Assembly (NCBI RefSeq): GCF_900101845.1
Contig: NZ_FNAM01000015.1
Location: forward strand, 1 to 64,000
Reading direction: 5' to 3'
Length of the DNA: 64,000 nucleotides
From: Sporomusa acidovorans
GTDB lineage: Bacteria; Bacillota; Negativicutes; Sporomusales; Sporomusaceae
Shown here: piece by piece, positions 36,401-44,227 of the stretch
Layout of the letters: each line of letters begins with the position of its first letter
Numbering within the stretch: the stretch's first letter is position 1
The notes under the pieces: generated by a model
What the model saw: the letters and a program-made list of their open reading frames with translations, nothing else
Database searches by the model: none
What the model was told of the DNA's origin: nothing
Position numbers and translations under genes: made by a program

Positions 36401-36553
36401 CTGCCCTTGATTCCAAGTACTTTCTGGGGGCCGATGGCGGTAGCGATTGGCGGTGGTTTGCTTGGCGCAACTGTGATGACGTTGCTTGTTTTGCCGACAA
36501 TGTATGCTGCCTGGTTTAGGGTTAAACCCGACTCGAATAAAGCAGATAAGTGA
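33491..36553 (+). CDS. RND-family multidrug efflux transporter (AcrB/MdtB-like)
   Basis: A full-length 1020-residue proton-driven inner-membrane pump with 12 membrane segments and two large periplasmic loops. Family features include the N-terminal RQMIVSVAWPGASARQVEEQ and the TM4 acid pair in LGLLVDDAIIAVEMM. The C-terminal half has LSGMIIRNSVILID and FRPIMLTAAAAILGMLPLIP. Start ATG 33491 overlaps the adaptor stop by four bases. It exports drugs or envelope-toxic compounds across the diderm envelope and needs an outer-membrane factor encoded elsewhere. Confidence 0.92.
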   Translation: MSQFNLTEWALNHKQLVYFFVFLTFLTGILSYQQLGRMEDPDYAIRQMIVSVAWPGASARQVEEQVTDKIEKKLQDTPGLDYLKSYSRPGQAVIYVNLKDSVNEKDIRPTWLEVRNMVNDMKSTLPQGVVGPAYNDRFDDVFGNVYALTADGYSYEEMRAKAEQIRRILLGVSNVKKVELIGVQPETIYIEMASSKLAELGIDPNLIISSVKAQSAMTPSGMVETSSDNVYLRVSGIFENVDGLRNMPIRVNERTFRLGDIARIERSYEDPGEPKMYFNGQPAIGLALSMDKGGNILTLGSDLEKTIALIKKDLPLGLEISQVANQPQVVKNSIAEFVESLWEAIVIVLVVSFLSLGFRSGIVVALCIPLVIAGIFVCMKIGGIDLHKVSLGALIIALGLLVDDAIIAVEMMTVKLEQGWGRFEAACYAYTATAFPMLTGTLITCAGFIPIGFSKGAAAEFTSSLFPVITIALLISWLVSVTVTPLLGYKLVKPKQQATAGHDIYDTKFYRLFRKTLIWCLNRRKLVLVLTIVSFIGSIFLLKFVKQEFFPPSTRPELIVEMTLPEGSSLAATEQEAQKFANALTDDPDIESYSYYVGKGSPRFILTIEPKLPAVNYAQFVIVAKNLEARETLNKKVDKLFADDFANVRGHVNLIQTGPPSPYPVMLRVSGYDHEKVRELAQQVSEQMISDPNLANVNFDWHEKSKVMHLTVDQDKARMLGISSQGLAQDLQTQLSGATVAEYYEEDKTVGIVFRIDAENRKNLGSIKDLPVHIGNGKFVPLEQIAKISYDAEEGLIWRYNLKPTITVQADVIPGVTGNDATQKIYEALQPMRDSLPPGYSIDIGGASEKSKTSMDFLVKTIPAMVVVIVILLMLQLQNVSLMVLTILTAPLGIIGVTLSMLLTQRSMGFVAELGILALSGMIIRNSVILIDQIEQHKKAGETPWNAIIDSAVLRFRPIMLTAAAAILGMLPLIPSTFWGPMAVAIGGGLLGATVMTLLVLPTMYAAWFRVKPDSNKADK

Positions 36554-36562
36554 TATAGGAAT

Positions 36563-36606
36563 AAAACAGAGAATCCGTAAGCCGAGGCTTACGGATTCTC
36601 TGTTTT
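36563..36606 (+). terminator. Terminator of the RND operon
   Basis: Nearly perfect 20-base arms (AACAGAGAATCCGTAAGCC against GGCTTACGGATTCTCTGTT) end in TTTTATTTT. Confidence 0.9.
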
Positions 36607-36613
36607 ATTTTGG

Positions 36614-36760
36614 CTATGAGGGGAAACCGACATTGAGCATTTCGCTGGGCAGACTATCCGGTTCTTTGGCAACATTTTCAGGGGCAATTTCATGGTCCGT
36701 GTCTTGTCTGGCCAGGAGATCTTCAGATGCAGGCCGATCATCGGTATGTTTATCAGTCAA
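36614..36760 (-). CDS. Small acidic hypothetical protein
   Basis: A 48-residue frame from TTG 36760 (minus strand) with GAGGTGG five bases upstream. It is hydrophilic and acidic (MTDKHTDDRPASEDLLARQD, ends MLNVGFPS), with no family recognised. It lies convergent to the RND operon, whose terminator could serve both strands. The good ribosome-binding site supports it; the short length argues caution. Confidence 0.4.
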   Translation of the reverse strand: MTDKHTDDRPASEDLLARQDTDHEIAPENVAKEPDSLPSEMLNVGFPS

Positions 36761-36839
36761 CGAAACCACCTCACACAATAATATTACCAGGGGAAGAAAA
36801 CTTATCCTTAAAAGCATAATATAAGCATAAATTTACATA

Positions 36840-36868
36840 TTGACAGTTAAGAATAGTCAGATTATAAT
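36840..36868 (+). promoter_or_regulatory. Consensus vegetative promoter of the fructose PTS operon
   Basis: TTGACA and TATAAT are both perfect, separated by 17 bases. Immediately downstream, ATCACAAACAATCATAAACA (36886-36905) contains two direct AATCA(C/T)AAAC-type repeats, which may be the DeoR-family operator. Confidence 0.85.
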
Positions 36869-36952
36869 CATATACAAGAATAAATGATCACAAACAATCA
36901 TAAACAGGTAAGAACGTTCATGCGATTATTGCGCATACGTGGGGGAGCAAAC

Positions 36953-37723
36953 ATGTTATATGAAGAAGAACGCAAACTGAAAATTGTTGAATACCTGCAA
37001 GATCATTTAAGGGCTTCTGTACAAGAACTAAGTAAGGTTTTTCAAGTTTCGGAATCGACAATTCGCCGGGATTTGCAAGAGTTAGAAGATGCGAAATTAT
37101 TAAAAAGAACACATGGCGGGGCCGTGTGTTTGGAGAATGTCAATGTTGAACCGACTTTCGTAGAGAAGGAAGATAAGTTCCGCAAGGAAAAGGCAAGGAT
37201 TGCTCAAAAGGCGGCTGAGTTTATTCAGGACGGAGATACCCTGGTGATTGATTCAGGGACGACAACAGCCTATTTGGCTAAAGAATTGAGAAAATTTTCA
37301 AACATAAAAGTAGTAACGAACTCAATTATTTTAGCCCAGGAACTGCGGGGGTTTGAGGGGATCGAGGTTATTATGACCGGTGGAACCTTGCGGCAGAATA
37401 CGTTGGCGATGGTCGGGCCGATTACGGAACATTCTCTTAGCATGCTTCGGGTAGATAAAGCTTTCATGGCAACAAACGGGCTGGATTTGCAAGAAGGACT
37501 GACAACCCCGAATCTTGTGGAAGCAGCAACAAAAGCCAGGATGATTGATATTGCCAAGCAGGTTATTTTGTTAACAGATCATACCAAAATAGGTAAAGTG
37601 GCTTTTGCTAGATTTGCCGGTATAGCAAGAATTGATACATGCATCGTTGATGACAAAATCCCGCAAGATGCAGTTAATGAAATGGAAAAATTAGGAGTTC
37701 GGGTTTGTGTAGTAACCCCATAG
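36953..37723 (+). CDS. fruR: DeoR-family repressor of the fructose operon
   Basis: A 256-residue protein from ATG 36953 with GGGGGAG six bases upstream; upstream extensions lack a site. The DeoR helix-turn-helix is clear (SVQELSKVFQVSESTIRRDL), followed by the sugar-phosphate-sensing domain (DSGTTTAYLAKEL, VVTNSIILAQEL, LTDHTKIGKVAF). It heads the fru operon, so it probably responds to fructose-1-phosphate and represses from the direct repeats in its leader. The stop codon overlaps the next gene's ribosome-binding site. Confidence 0.88.
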   Translation: MLYEEERKLKIVEYLQDHLRASVQELSKVFQVSESTIRRDLQELEDAKLLKRTHGGAVCLENVNVEPTFVEKEDKFRKEKARIAQKAAEFIQDGDTLVIDSGTTTAYLAKELRKFSNIKVVTNSIILAQELRGFEGIEVIMTGGTLRQNTLAMVGPITEHSLSMLRVDKAFMATNGLDLQEGLTTPNLVEAATKARMIDIAKQVILLTDHTKIGKVAFARFAGIARIDTCIVDDKIPQDAVNEMEKLGVRVCVVTP

Positions 37724-37736
37724 GAGGAGAATATGT

Positions 37737-38675
37737 TTGAAACCATCTGTAATTACAGTTACCTTAAATCCTGCAATCGATAAAACAGTTGTTATTGAAA
37801 AGCTTAACGTTGGCGGCTTGAATCGTGTGCAGAGTGTGCGGATGGATCCGGGAGGCAAGGGAATTAATGTTGCCAAGGTACTCAATCAATTTGGTGTCCC
37901 TGTTACGGCAGCGGGATTAATTGCCGGTACCCAAGGACAGAACTTGCTGCACCATCTGGCTTTAGAAAAGATTTCGGCCAGCTTTTTGACCATATCCGGT
38001 GAAACCCGCACAAATTTGAAAATAGTGGATAGCAGCTCCAATAGGACAACCGAAATTAATGAGGCCGGTTTTGTAGTCGGAGATGCAGAAATCAGTAGGT
38101 TTAAAGCTCAGCTTTCCAAACTTCTTGATGAGGCTGCCTACCTGGTTTTAAGCGGGAGCCTGCCACCCGGTGTCGGATGCGGCATTTATCGCGAATTAGT
38201 GGAAATCGCTAAGGGTAAAGGGGTAAAAACCATACTGGATGCCGATGATGCGGCGCTTTCTGAAGGAATCCAGGCAGCACCTTTCGCCATTAAGCCCAAT
38301 ATCCACGAATTGGGAAATCTAACAGGCCGTGATTTGGCGGATGATCAGGATGTCATCTGTGCAGGCCGAAAAATTTTGGAAAAAGGGATTGAAATCATTA
38401 TTGTTTCCATGGGGGCACAGGGAGCTGTGGTCATGGACCAAACGGCAACCTACCGGGTATGGACTGATTCGATCATACCCAAAAGCACAGTAGGGGCAGG
38501 AGACTCCATGGTTGCCGTGCTGGCCTATTCGCTTTTACGTCAATTTTCTTTGGAAGAAACGGCGCAATGGGTTACAGCCGCCGGTACGGTAACAGCTTCA
38601 AAGCCAGGCACGCAGGTGTGTTCCCTGGCAGAAGTCCGGCAATTTCTAAATAAAGTAAAAATTAAAAGAATGTAG
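37737..38675 (+). CDS. fruK: 1-phosphofructokinase
   Basis: A 312-residue PfkB-family cytoplasmic kinase converting fructose-1-phosphate to fructose-1,6-bisphosphate. It starts TVTLNPAIDKTV, has the substrate motif GGKGINVAKVLNQFG and the C-terminal catalytic and anion-hole motif VGAGDSMVAVLAYSL. TTG 37737 is the start, with AGGAGG nine bases upstream. It lies directly after the repressor and before the fructose transporter. Confidence 0.92.
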   Translation: MKPSVITVTLNPAIDKTVVIEKLNVGGLNRVQSVRMDPGGKGINVAKVLNQFGVPVTAAGLIAGTQGQNLLHHLALEKISASFLTISGETRTNLKIVDSSSNRTTEINEAGFVVGDAEISRFKAQLSKLLDEAAYLVLSGSLPPGVGCGIYRELVEIAKGKGVKTILDADDAALSEGIQAAPFAIKPNIHELGNLTGRDLADDQDVICAGRKILEKGIEIIIVSMGAQGAVVMDQTATYRVWTDSIIPKSTVGAGDSMVAVLAYSLLRQFSLEETAQWVTAAGTVTASKPGTQVCSLAEVRQFLNKVKIKRM

Positions 38676-38710
38676 AGACGCAATTATAAAAATATGGGGA
38701 GGTTTTTGGG

Positions 38711-40084
38711 ATGAAAAAGATTCTGGCGGTTACAGCATGTCCAACAGGTATAGCACATACCTATATGGCGGCCGAAGCCTTGCTGCAGGCAGCCAAAGAA
38801 AAAAATGTCGAGATTAAGGTTGAAACCCGTGGTGCAGTGGGTATTGAAAATGAATTAACCGCAGCGGATATTTCTGAAGCGCATGCGATTATTGTTGCCG
38901 CAGCTACTGATGTAGAAGAATCACGCTTCGCTGGTAAGCCGGTTGTAAAAGTTGCCATTGGGCAAGCCATTAAAGATCCCCGGAGTATCATTGAAGAAGC
39001 GTTGGCCGTGAAGCCATCCGCCAAGGATTTTATTGATCAGGCGGCGCAAAGCAAAGAAGCAAGAAAAGCACAAATAACCGGGCCCTATAAACATCTGATG
39101 ACCGGTGTATCCTATATGCTGCCTGCGGTTGTTGCCGGCGGCCTCTTAATTGCTGTTTCGTTCATCTTCGGCATTGAAGCTTTCAAGCAGCAAGGGACGC
39201 TGGCAGCGGCACTGATGGATATCGGCGGCGGGACGGCGTTTGCGTTGATGGTTCCCATTCTTGCCGGTTTCATCGCCTTCTCGATTGCGGAGAAACCGGG
39301 TCTTGCTCCGGGCCTTATTGGCGGGATGCTGGCTTCGAAAGTTGGAGCAGGTTTTCTTGGCGGGATTATTGCCGGCTTTTTGGCCGGTTATGTGACGAAA
39401 TGGATGAAAGAAAACATCAAATTGCCGAAAAATTTTGCTGGTTTGGTACCCATATTGATTATTCCTTTCTTCGGCAGCGCGATTGTCGGCTTGATGATGA
39501 TCTATGTGATTGGCAGTCCGATGAAAGCGATCATGGACGGGCTTAGTGGCTGGCTTACTAATCTTGGTACCGGCAATGCAAGTTTGCTGGGCTTGCTTTT
39601 AGGGGCGATGATGGCCTTTGATATGGGCGGGCCGGTAAATAAAGCGGCTTATACCTTTGCGGTCGGGCTGCTTGGCAGTGACCTTTATGGGCCGATTGCT
39701 GCTGTTATGGCAGCAGGAATGACCCCTCCGCTCGGGTTATGGCTGGCGACTGTTCTTGCACCGAAAAAGTTTTCCGTTGAAGAGCGGGAAGCAGGCAAAG
39801 CAGCGGGTGTGCTGGGAATTTCGTTTATTACTGAAGGGGCTATTCCGTTTGCCGCCGCCGATCCTTTCCGGATTATTCCCTCAATTATGGCCGGATCAGC
39901 CGTTGCCGGTGCATTATCGATGGCCCTGGGAGCCACGTTAAGGGCACCTCATGGCGGAATTTTCGTTCTCATGATTCCTAACGCGGTGGGGAATTTGGCT
40001 ATGTATGTATTTTCGATTGTTGCCGGAACAGTCGTAACCGCGTTATTAGTTAGTTTAGTCAAGAAGAATAAAACGTCTGTCTAA
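38711..40084 (+). CDS. fruA: PTS fructose-specific EIIBC component
   Basis: A 457-residue protein. The N-terminal EIIB domain has phosphorylated C10 in TACPTGIAHTYMAAEAL. After a linker near residue 115 the EIIC membrane domain follows (about 125-450, including GVSYMLPAVVAGGLLIAVSF and ITEGAIPFAAADPFR). It imports fructose as fructose-1-phosphate. The EIIA domain is a separate gene downstream rather than fused. Confidence 0.92.
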   Translation: MKKILAVTACPTGIAHTYMAAEALLQAAKEKNVEIKVETRGAVGIENELTAADISEAHAIIVAAATDVEESRFAGKPVVKVAIGQAIKDPRSIIEEALAVKPSAKDFIDQAAQSKEARKAQITGPYKHLMTGVSYMLPAVVAGGLLIAVSFIFGIEAFKQQGTLAAALMDIGGGTAFALMVPILAGFIAFSIAEKPGLAPGLIGGMLASKVGAGFLGGIIAGFLAGYVTKWMKENIKLPKNFAGLVPILIIPFFGSAIVGLMMIYVIGSPMKAIMDGLSGWLTNLGTGNASLLGLLLGAMMAFDMGGPVNKAAYTFAVGLLGSDLYGPIAAVMAAGMTPPLGLWLATVLAPKKFSVEEREAGKAAGVLGISFITEGAIPFAAADPFRIIPSIMAGSAVAGALSMALGATLRAPHGGIFVLMIPNAVGNLAMYVFSIVAGTVVTALLVSLVKKNKTSV

Positions 40085-40142
40085 AGGTGAATAAATAGAA
40101 CAACGGCAAGTGTTTCTTAAATACCGGGAGGTGCAACTATTA

Positions 40143-40595
40143 ATGGAGATTTTAACTATTATCAAAGATGAAACTGTTTTCTTGGAACTCAATGCAGCAA
40201 GCCGGGAAGAATGTTTGCAGGTTATGATTGACGGCATGGAAAAGGCCGGATTTGTCAGGGATAAGGCTGCTTATTTGGCAGCGGTGAATGAACGGGAGCA
40301 AAAAGGATCGACAGGTATTGGATTTGGGGTGGCCATTCCACACGGCAAATCCAGTGGTATAGTTTCCGCCGGTTTGGCATTTGCCCGGTTGGCGAATCCA
40401 ATTGACTGGAATTCTCTTGATGGAAAGCCGGTACAAATTGTCTTTCTGATTGGCGTATCAGACCAAGATGCCGGTAATGAGCATATGAAAATATTAATTG
40501 CATTATCGAGAAAATTAATCCATGAGGATTTTCGGAAAAAGCTATTGGCAGCAAATTCATCTGCAGAACTTTATGAAGTTTTACAATCCATTTAG
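40143..40595 (+). CDS. PTS fructose-specific EIIA component
   Basis: A 150-residue cytoplasmic phosphocarrier from ATG 40143 (GGGAGGTG nine bases upstream). The active-site histidine is H67 in GVAIPHGKSSG, with FLIGVSDQDAGNEHMKIL also typical of fructose/mannitol EIIA. It accepts phosphate from HPr and passes it to C10 of the EIIBC protein. Confidence 0.9.
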   Translation: MEILTIIKDETVFLELNAASREECLQVMIDGMEKAGFVRDKAAYLAAVNEREQKGSTGIGFGVAIPHGKSSGIVSAGLAFARLANPIDWNSLDGKPVQIVFLIGVSDQDAGNEHMKILIALSRKLIHEDFRKKLLAANSSAELYEVLQSI

Positions 40596-40605
40596 GAGGT
40601 ACGGC

Positions 40606-40872
40606 ATGATCGTTGTGGAAGGTATATTGCAAAATAAGACCGGTTTTCATATTCGTCCGGCTCAGCTGTTTATGGAAAAGGCAAATGAATTTAAGGCCGG
40701 CGTAATGGTGAAAAACGAAGAAGGAATGGAAGCTGACGGTAAAAGTATTCTGGGATTAATGACTATGGGGTTTGAATACGGGTCTAAAATTATCATTGAG
40801 GCCAATGGGGATGACGAAGAACTGGCGGCCAAAGCACTGCTGGACTTAGTTAACAGCAAGTTCGGCGAATAA
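40606..40872 (+). CDS. ptsH: PTS phosphocarrier protein HPr
   Basis: An 88-residue protein from ATG 40606, with AGGAGGT overlapping the previous stop. Active-site H15 lies in KTGFHIRPAQ. The regulatory serine equivalent to Ser46 is S47 in DGKSILGLMTMG, so control by HPr kinase is possible, though that gene is not in the window. Placement inside the fructose operon, followed by EI, is notable. Confidence 0.92.
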   Translation: MIVVEGILQNKTGFHIRPAQLFMEKANEFKAGVMVKNEEGMEADGKSILGLMTMGFEYGSKIIIEANGDDEELAAKALLDLVNSKFGE

Positions 40873-40894
40873 TTTTTTTGAAAGGTGAAGGGTC

Positions 40895-42631
40895 ATGGCT
40901 GAAATCAAATTGTCCGGTATTGGGGTTTCCGAGGGAATCCGGATTGGAAAGGTAATCCTCTATACTCATAGTGTCCGGAACCAACAGTTTGCGGATATTT
41001 CAGAAGCTGATGTCACTGGAGAAGTAAACCGGCTTGCTGAGGCGAAAGCAAGAAGTATTCGGGAAACTGAAAAACTGATTGAACAGGCGCAGCAGACAGT
41101 TGGCGCTGAAAAAGCAGGTGTCATTGAAGCGCAAAAAAGCATATTGTTAGATCCGACTTTTTGTCCGGAAATGGAAAAGCTGATTAATAAAAAATTATTT
41201 TCGGCCGAAAAAGCCGTTGAACAAATTGTCAACCAAGTCGTGGCAATTTTTGAGAAGATGCCGAATGAGTATATGCGGGAACGGGCTGCTGACGTAAAAG
41301 ATATCGGCAGCCGGTTAATGGCTGCTCTGACTGGCGTAAAAGGTATAAACTTGGGCGACATTCGTGAAGAAGTTATTCTGATTGCCGATGATCTTGCGCC
41401 TACCGATACCGTACAGTTAAATAAAAAATATGTACAGGCTTTTGTTACACAAAAGGGCGGAAAAACCTCCCATACAGCCATTTTTTCCAAGACATTAGGC
41501 ATTCCGGCTGTTATTGGCATTGGTGCCGGCATTGAACAGATTCAAGACGGTGACACTGTGATTGTTGATGGTACGGGCGGTATTTGTATTATTAATCCTA
41601 GTGAAGATACCATTCGCAGCTATTCAGAAAAGATGGCGAAAGAAACCAAAGATGAAAGTGTCTGGCAAGCCTATGCAGCACAAGAGGCTGTTACCCAAGA
41701 CGGTCACCGGATTGAAATTGGCGCCAATATTGGCACGGCGGCCGACGCCCGTTATGCTGTGGAACAAGGCGCAGAGGGCATAGGGTTATTGCGAACCGAA
41801 CTTATTTATATGGCAGAGGCTAGTTTGCCGGACGAAGAAATGCAATTTAATGTCTATAAAGAGATTGTCCGGGTCATGGGCGATAAGTCGGTAATCATCC
41901 GCACCCTGGACATTGGCGGCGATAAAGAACTGTCCTATTTGAAAATCCCTAAGGAAATGAATCCGTTCCTGGGATATAGAGCCATTCGTCTCTGTCTTGA
42001 TCAGAAGCCGCTCTTTGTAACGCAACTGCGGGCAATTTTACGGGCAAGTGCCTACGGTAAGATAAAAATCATGTTTCCGATGATTTCCGGTATTGAGGAA
42101 TGGCGAAGTGCCCGAAGCATTGTGGAAGAAGTCAAAGGACAGTTGAGAACTGAAGGCCGTGTTTTTGATGAAAACATTCAAGTGGGGATCATGGTGGAAG
42201 TACCGTCTGTGGCGGTCATGGCAAGACAATTTGCCCGAGAAGTTGATTTTTTCAGTATAGGTACCAATGATCTCGTGCAATATACGTTGGCGGTTGACCG
42301 GATGAATGAAAAAATTGACTACCTGTATGATCATTTTAATCCAGCCATCATTAACCTACTCCAAACTGTTGTAAATGCGGCTCATGCGGCAGGGAAATTC
42401 GTCGGCATGTGCGGCGGTATGGCCGGAGATCCTAAAGCAGTTCCTCTATTGCTGGCATTGGGTTTGGATGAATTAAGTATGTCGGCGACAGCAATTCGCA
42501 AAGTAAAACATGCTGTCAGTCAAATGGAATTAACGAAATGTAAAGCTTTACTGGAAGATGTCCTGAAAATGAGCACCGCGCAGGATATTCGCCTGAAGGT
42601 AGAGTCTTTTTGCGAGAATAACGGAATTTAA
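40895..42631 (+). CDS. ptsI: PTS enzyme I (phosphoenolpyruvate-protein phosphotransferase)
   Basis: A 578-residue cytoplasmic enzyme starting the PTS phosphate cascade from phosphoenolpyruvate. Phosphorylated H193 lies in GGKTSHTAIFSKTLGIPAVIG, and the PEP-binding barrel has GIGLLRTELIYM, IRTLDIGGDKELSYL, SIGTNDLVQYTLAVDR and the cysteine motif MCGGMAGDP. Its length is standard. It is the last gene of the operon, so all general and specific PTS proteins are co-transcribed. Confidence 0.93.
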   Translation: MAEIKLSGIGVSEGIRIGKVILYTHSVRNQQFADISEADVTGEVNRLAEAKARSIRETEKLIEQAQQTVGAEKAGVIEAQKSILLDPTFCPEMEKLINKKLFSAEKAVEQIVNQVVAIFEKMPNEYMRERAADVKDIGSRLMAALTGVKGINLGDIREEVILIADDLAPTDTVQLNKKYVQAFVTQKGGKTSHTAIFSKTLGIPAVIGIGAGIEQIQDGDTVIVDGTGGICIINPSEDTIRSYSEKMAKETKDESVWQAYAAQEAVTQDGHRIEIGANIGTAADARYAVEQGAEGIGLLRTELIYMAEASLPDEEMQFNVYKEIVRVMGDKSVIIRTLDIGGDKELSYLKIPKEMNPFLGYRAIRLCLDQKPLFVTQLRAILRASAYGKIKIMFPMISGIEEWRSARSIVEEVKGQLRTEGRVFDENIQVGIMVEVPSVAVMARQFAREVDFFSIGTNDLVQYTLAVDRMNEKIDYLYDHFNPAIINLLQTVVNAAHAAGKFVGMCGGMAGDPKAVPLLLALGLDELSMSATAIRKVKHAVSQMELTKCKALLEDVLKMSTAQDIRLKVESFCENNGI

Positions 42632-42649
42632 AACCGACTGCGTTCACCG

Positions 42650-42697
42650 TGAAAACTTCGTTCATTTGCTTCCCGGCAATGAGACGAAGTTTTTTTA
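42650..42697 (+). terminator. Terminator of the fructose PTS operon
   Basis: AAAACTTCGT pairs with ACGAAGTTTT around a long loop with an inner stem and is followed by T7. Confidence 0.8.
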
Positions 42698-42730
42698 TAT
42701 TTCCTCCATAGTAGTTTGTGTAGAATTTTC

Positions 42731-42759
42731 TTGCTTTTTTGTACATCCTATGGGATAAT
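42731..42759 (+). promoter_or_regulatory. Promoter of the methylaspartate operon
   Basis: TTGCTT and GATAAT are separated by 17 bases, about 60 bases before the GntR gene. Confidence 0.55.
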
Positions 42760-42774
42760 AATAGTGTAATAGAA

Positions 42775-42800
42775 AATTGGATTAATCCATTAATCCAATT
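42775..42800 (+). promoter_or_regulatory. Perfect 26-bp palindrome, probable GntR operator
   Basis: Twelve-base perfect arms AATTGGATTAAT/ATTAATCCAATT flank CC. It sits just downstream of the -10 box and upstream of the GntR gene, as expected for an autoregulated repressor site. Confidence 0.75.
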
Positions 42801-42817
42801 GGCTGGGGATGATGATT

Positions 42818-43780
42818 TTGATTGTGCAAAAACTTGGCATACCAATTTATTTACAAGTCAAGGCGTATATTCTGGACAAAATAAAACAGGGTCAATACAA
42901 ACCGGGTGATAAATTGCCGACTGAACGCCAGCTGTCGGAAGAATTGGGGATTAGCCGCAATACAGTCAGTGCTGCCTATAAAGAATTGCTTTTGGAAGGA
43001 ATTCTTGAAGCCAGGCAGGGACGCGGTACTTTTGTGCGCGAGCAGGCAGCGGATATAACGGCGGCGGGTGCTGATGTAGCAGGCAGCCGGTTGGAGCGGG
43101 CGCTTAAAATTATTGATGCGGCCATGGCGCAGGTAGTTGAACTTGGTTTCACTATCGAACAATTTGCCGCAATTACGACGATTCGGGCCAAAGAACGGGA
43201 ATTGGCGACCCGGCAGCTCAGAGTGGCTGTTGTGGAATGCACCCGCGAATACGTTGAGCGGTTTGTCGGTCAATTAGGACAAGTAGCCAACGCTCATTTT
43301 GAGCCGATTACCCTAGCGGATGTAACGGCGGGAAAAGTGAAAACAGAGTTTCTACTGGCCTGCGATTTGGTAGTCACAACCTTAGAGCATCAGACTTTGG
43401 TTGCGGAAATTCTTGGCAATAATACAAAGTTGATAGCGGTGGCCACTACCCCCAACCTGGAAGCCGTCATCAAACTGGCCCGTTTGTCTGCAGGCAGTGA
43501 AGTAGCTGTTGTAGCTAAAACTCAGGAATTTGTCGATGCCTTATATCGTCTACTGAACAAGATTGGCTGTAACGGGATTACGCTGATTCCCTGCTTTAAG
43601 GAGGAACGGGAAGAAATCAGGCGATGTATCAAGAATCACCGGGTTGTTATTAGCGCTGAAGCGCTGCAGAATGTAGTGCGCCAGGTAGCCGAAGAAGCAC
43701 AGGAAATCATCACTTTTTATTATGAAATCGACCAGGGATCGCTCCAACAGGTTGCCAGCCGGTTGGTCGCGAAAGACTGA
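42818..43780 (+). CDS. GntR-family regulator of the glutamate (methylaspartate) operon
   Basis: About 320 residues. TTG 42818 is preferred because GGGG lies nine bases upstream; ATG 42809 is possible. The N-terminal winged helix is standard GntR (PIYLQVKAYILDKIKQGQY, KLPTERQLSEELGISRNTVS, EARQGRGTF). The effector domain (about 90-320) is neither UTRA nor FCD in appearance and has alternating alpha/beta segments (LRVAVVECTREYVERFV, FLLACDLVVTTL, LIAVATTPNLEAVIK) resembling a periplasmic-binding or receiver-like fold. It probably senses glutamate or a pathway intermediate. Confidence 0.8.
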   Translation: MIVQKLGIPIYLQVKAYILDKIKQGQYKPGDKLPTERQLSEELGISRNTVSAAYKELLLEGILEARQGRGTFVREQAADITAAGADVAGSRLERALKIIDAAMAQVVELGFTIEQFAAITTIRAKERELATRQLRVAVVECTREYVERFVGQLGQVANAHFEPITLADVTAGKVKTEFLLACDLVVTTLEHQTLVAEILGNNTKLIAVATTPNLEAVIKLARLSAGSEVAVVAKTQEFVDALYRLLNKIGCNGITLIPCFKEEREEIRRCIKNHRVVISAEALQNVVRQVAEEAQEIITFYYEIDQGSLQQVASRLVAKD

Positions 43781-43801
43781 TAAAGCAAAGGAGTAGTGAA
43801 A

Positions 43802-44212
43802 ATGACAAACAAGGTAAAGGTTGTATTAGGTGTAATTGGAGCTGACTGTCATGCTGTTGGCAACAAAATTCTCAACCATGCTATTACCGCAGCCGGTTAT
43901 GAAGTAATCAATCTGGGTGTGTTGGTTCCGCAAGAAGAGTTTGTTAACGCCGCTATCGAGACGGATGCAAAAGCTATATTAGTGGCTTCGCTTTACGGTC
44001 ATGGTGAAATTGACTGCCGTGGATTACGGGATCGTTGCCGCGAAGCCGGTATCGAGGATATCCGGCTTTATGTCGGCGGCAACCTGGTTGTAGGTAAAAC
44101 GGACTTTAAGAAAGTTGAACAAAAATTCCTCGACATGGGCTATGACCGCGTATATGAGCCGGGTACGCTGCCGGACAAAGTGATCGCCGATATGAATGAG
44201 GATTTGAAATAA
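43802..44212 (+). CDS. glmS: Glutamate mutase sigma subunit (B12-binding)
   Basis: A 136-residue protein from ATG 43802 with AAAGGAG eight bases upstream. The cobalamin-binding signature DxHxxG appears as D15-C-H17-A-V-G20, and the fold continues with [23 protein letters not shown] and [11 protein letters not shown]. With the epsilon subunit it forms coenzyme-B12-dependent glutamate mutase, converting L-glutamate to L-threo-3-methylaspartate, the first step of the methylaspartate fermentation. It is first after the regulator. Confidence 0.95.
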   Translation: MTNKVKVVLGVIGADCHAVGNKILNHAITAAGYEVINLGVLVPQEEFVNAAIETDAKAILVASLYGHGEIDCRGLRDRCREAGIEDIRLYVGGNLVVGKTDFKKVEQKFLDMGYDRVYEPGTLPDKVIADMNEDLK

Positions 44213-44227
44213 AAGGGGTTTTGTACT

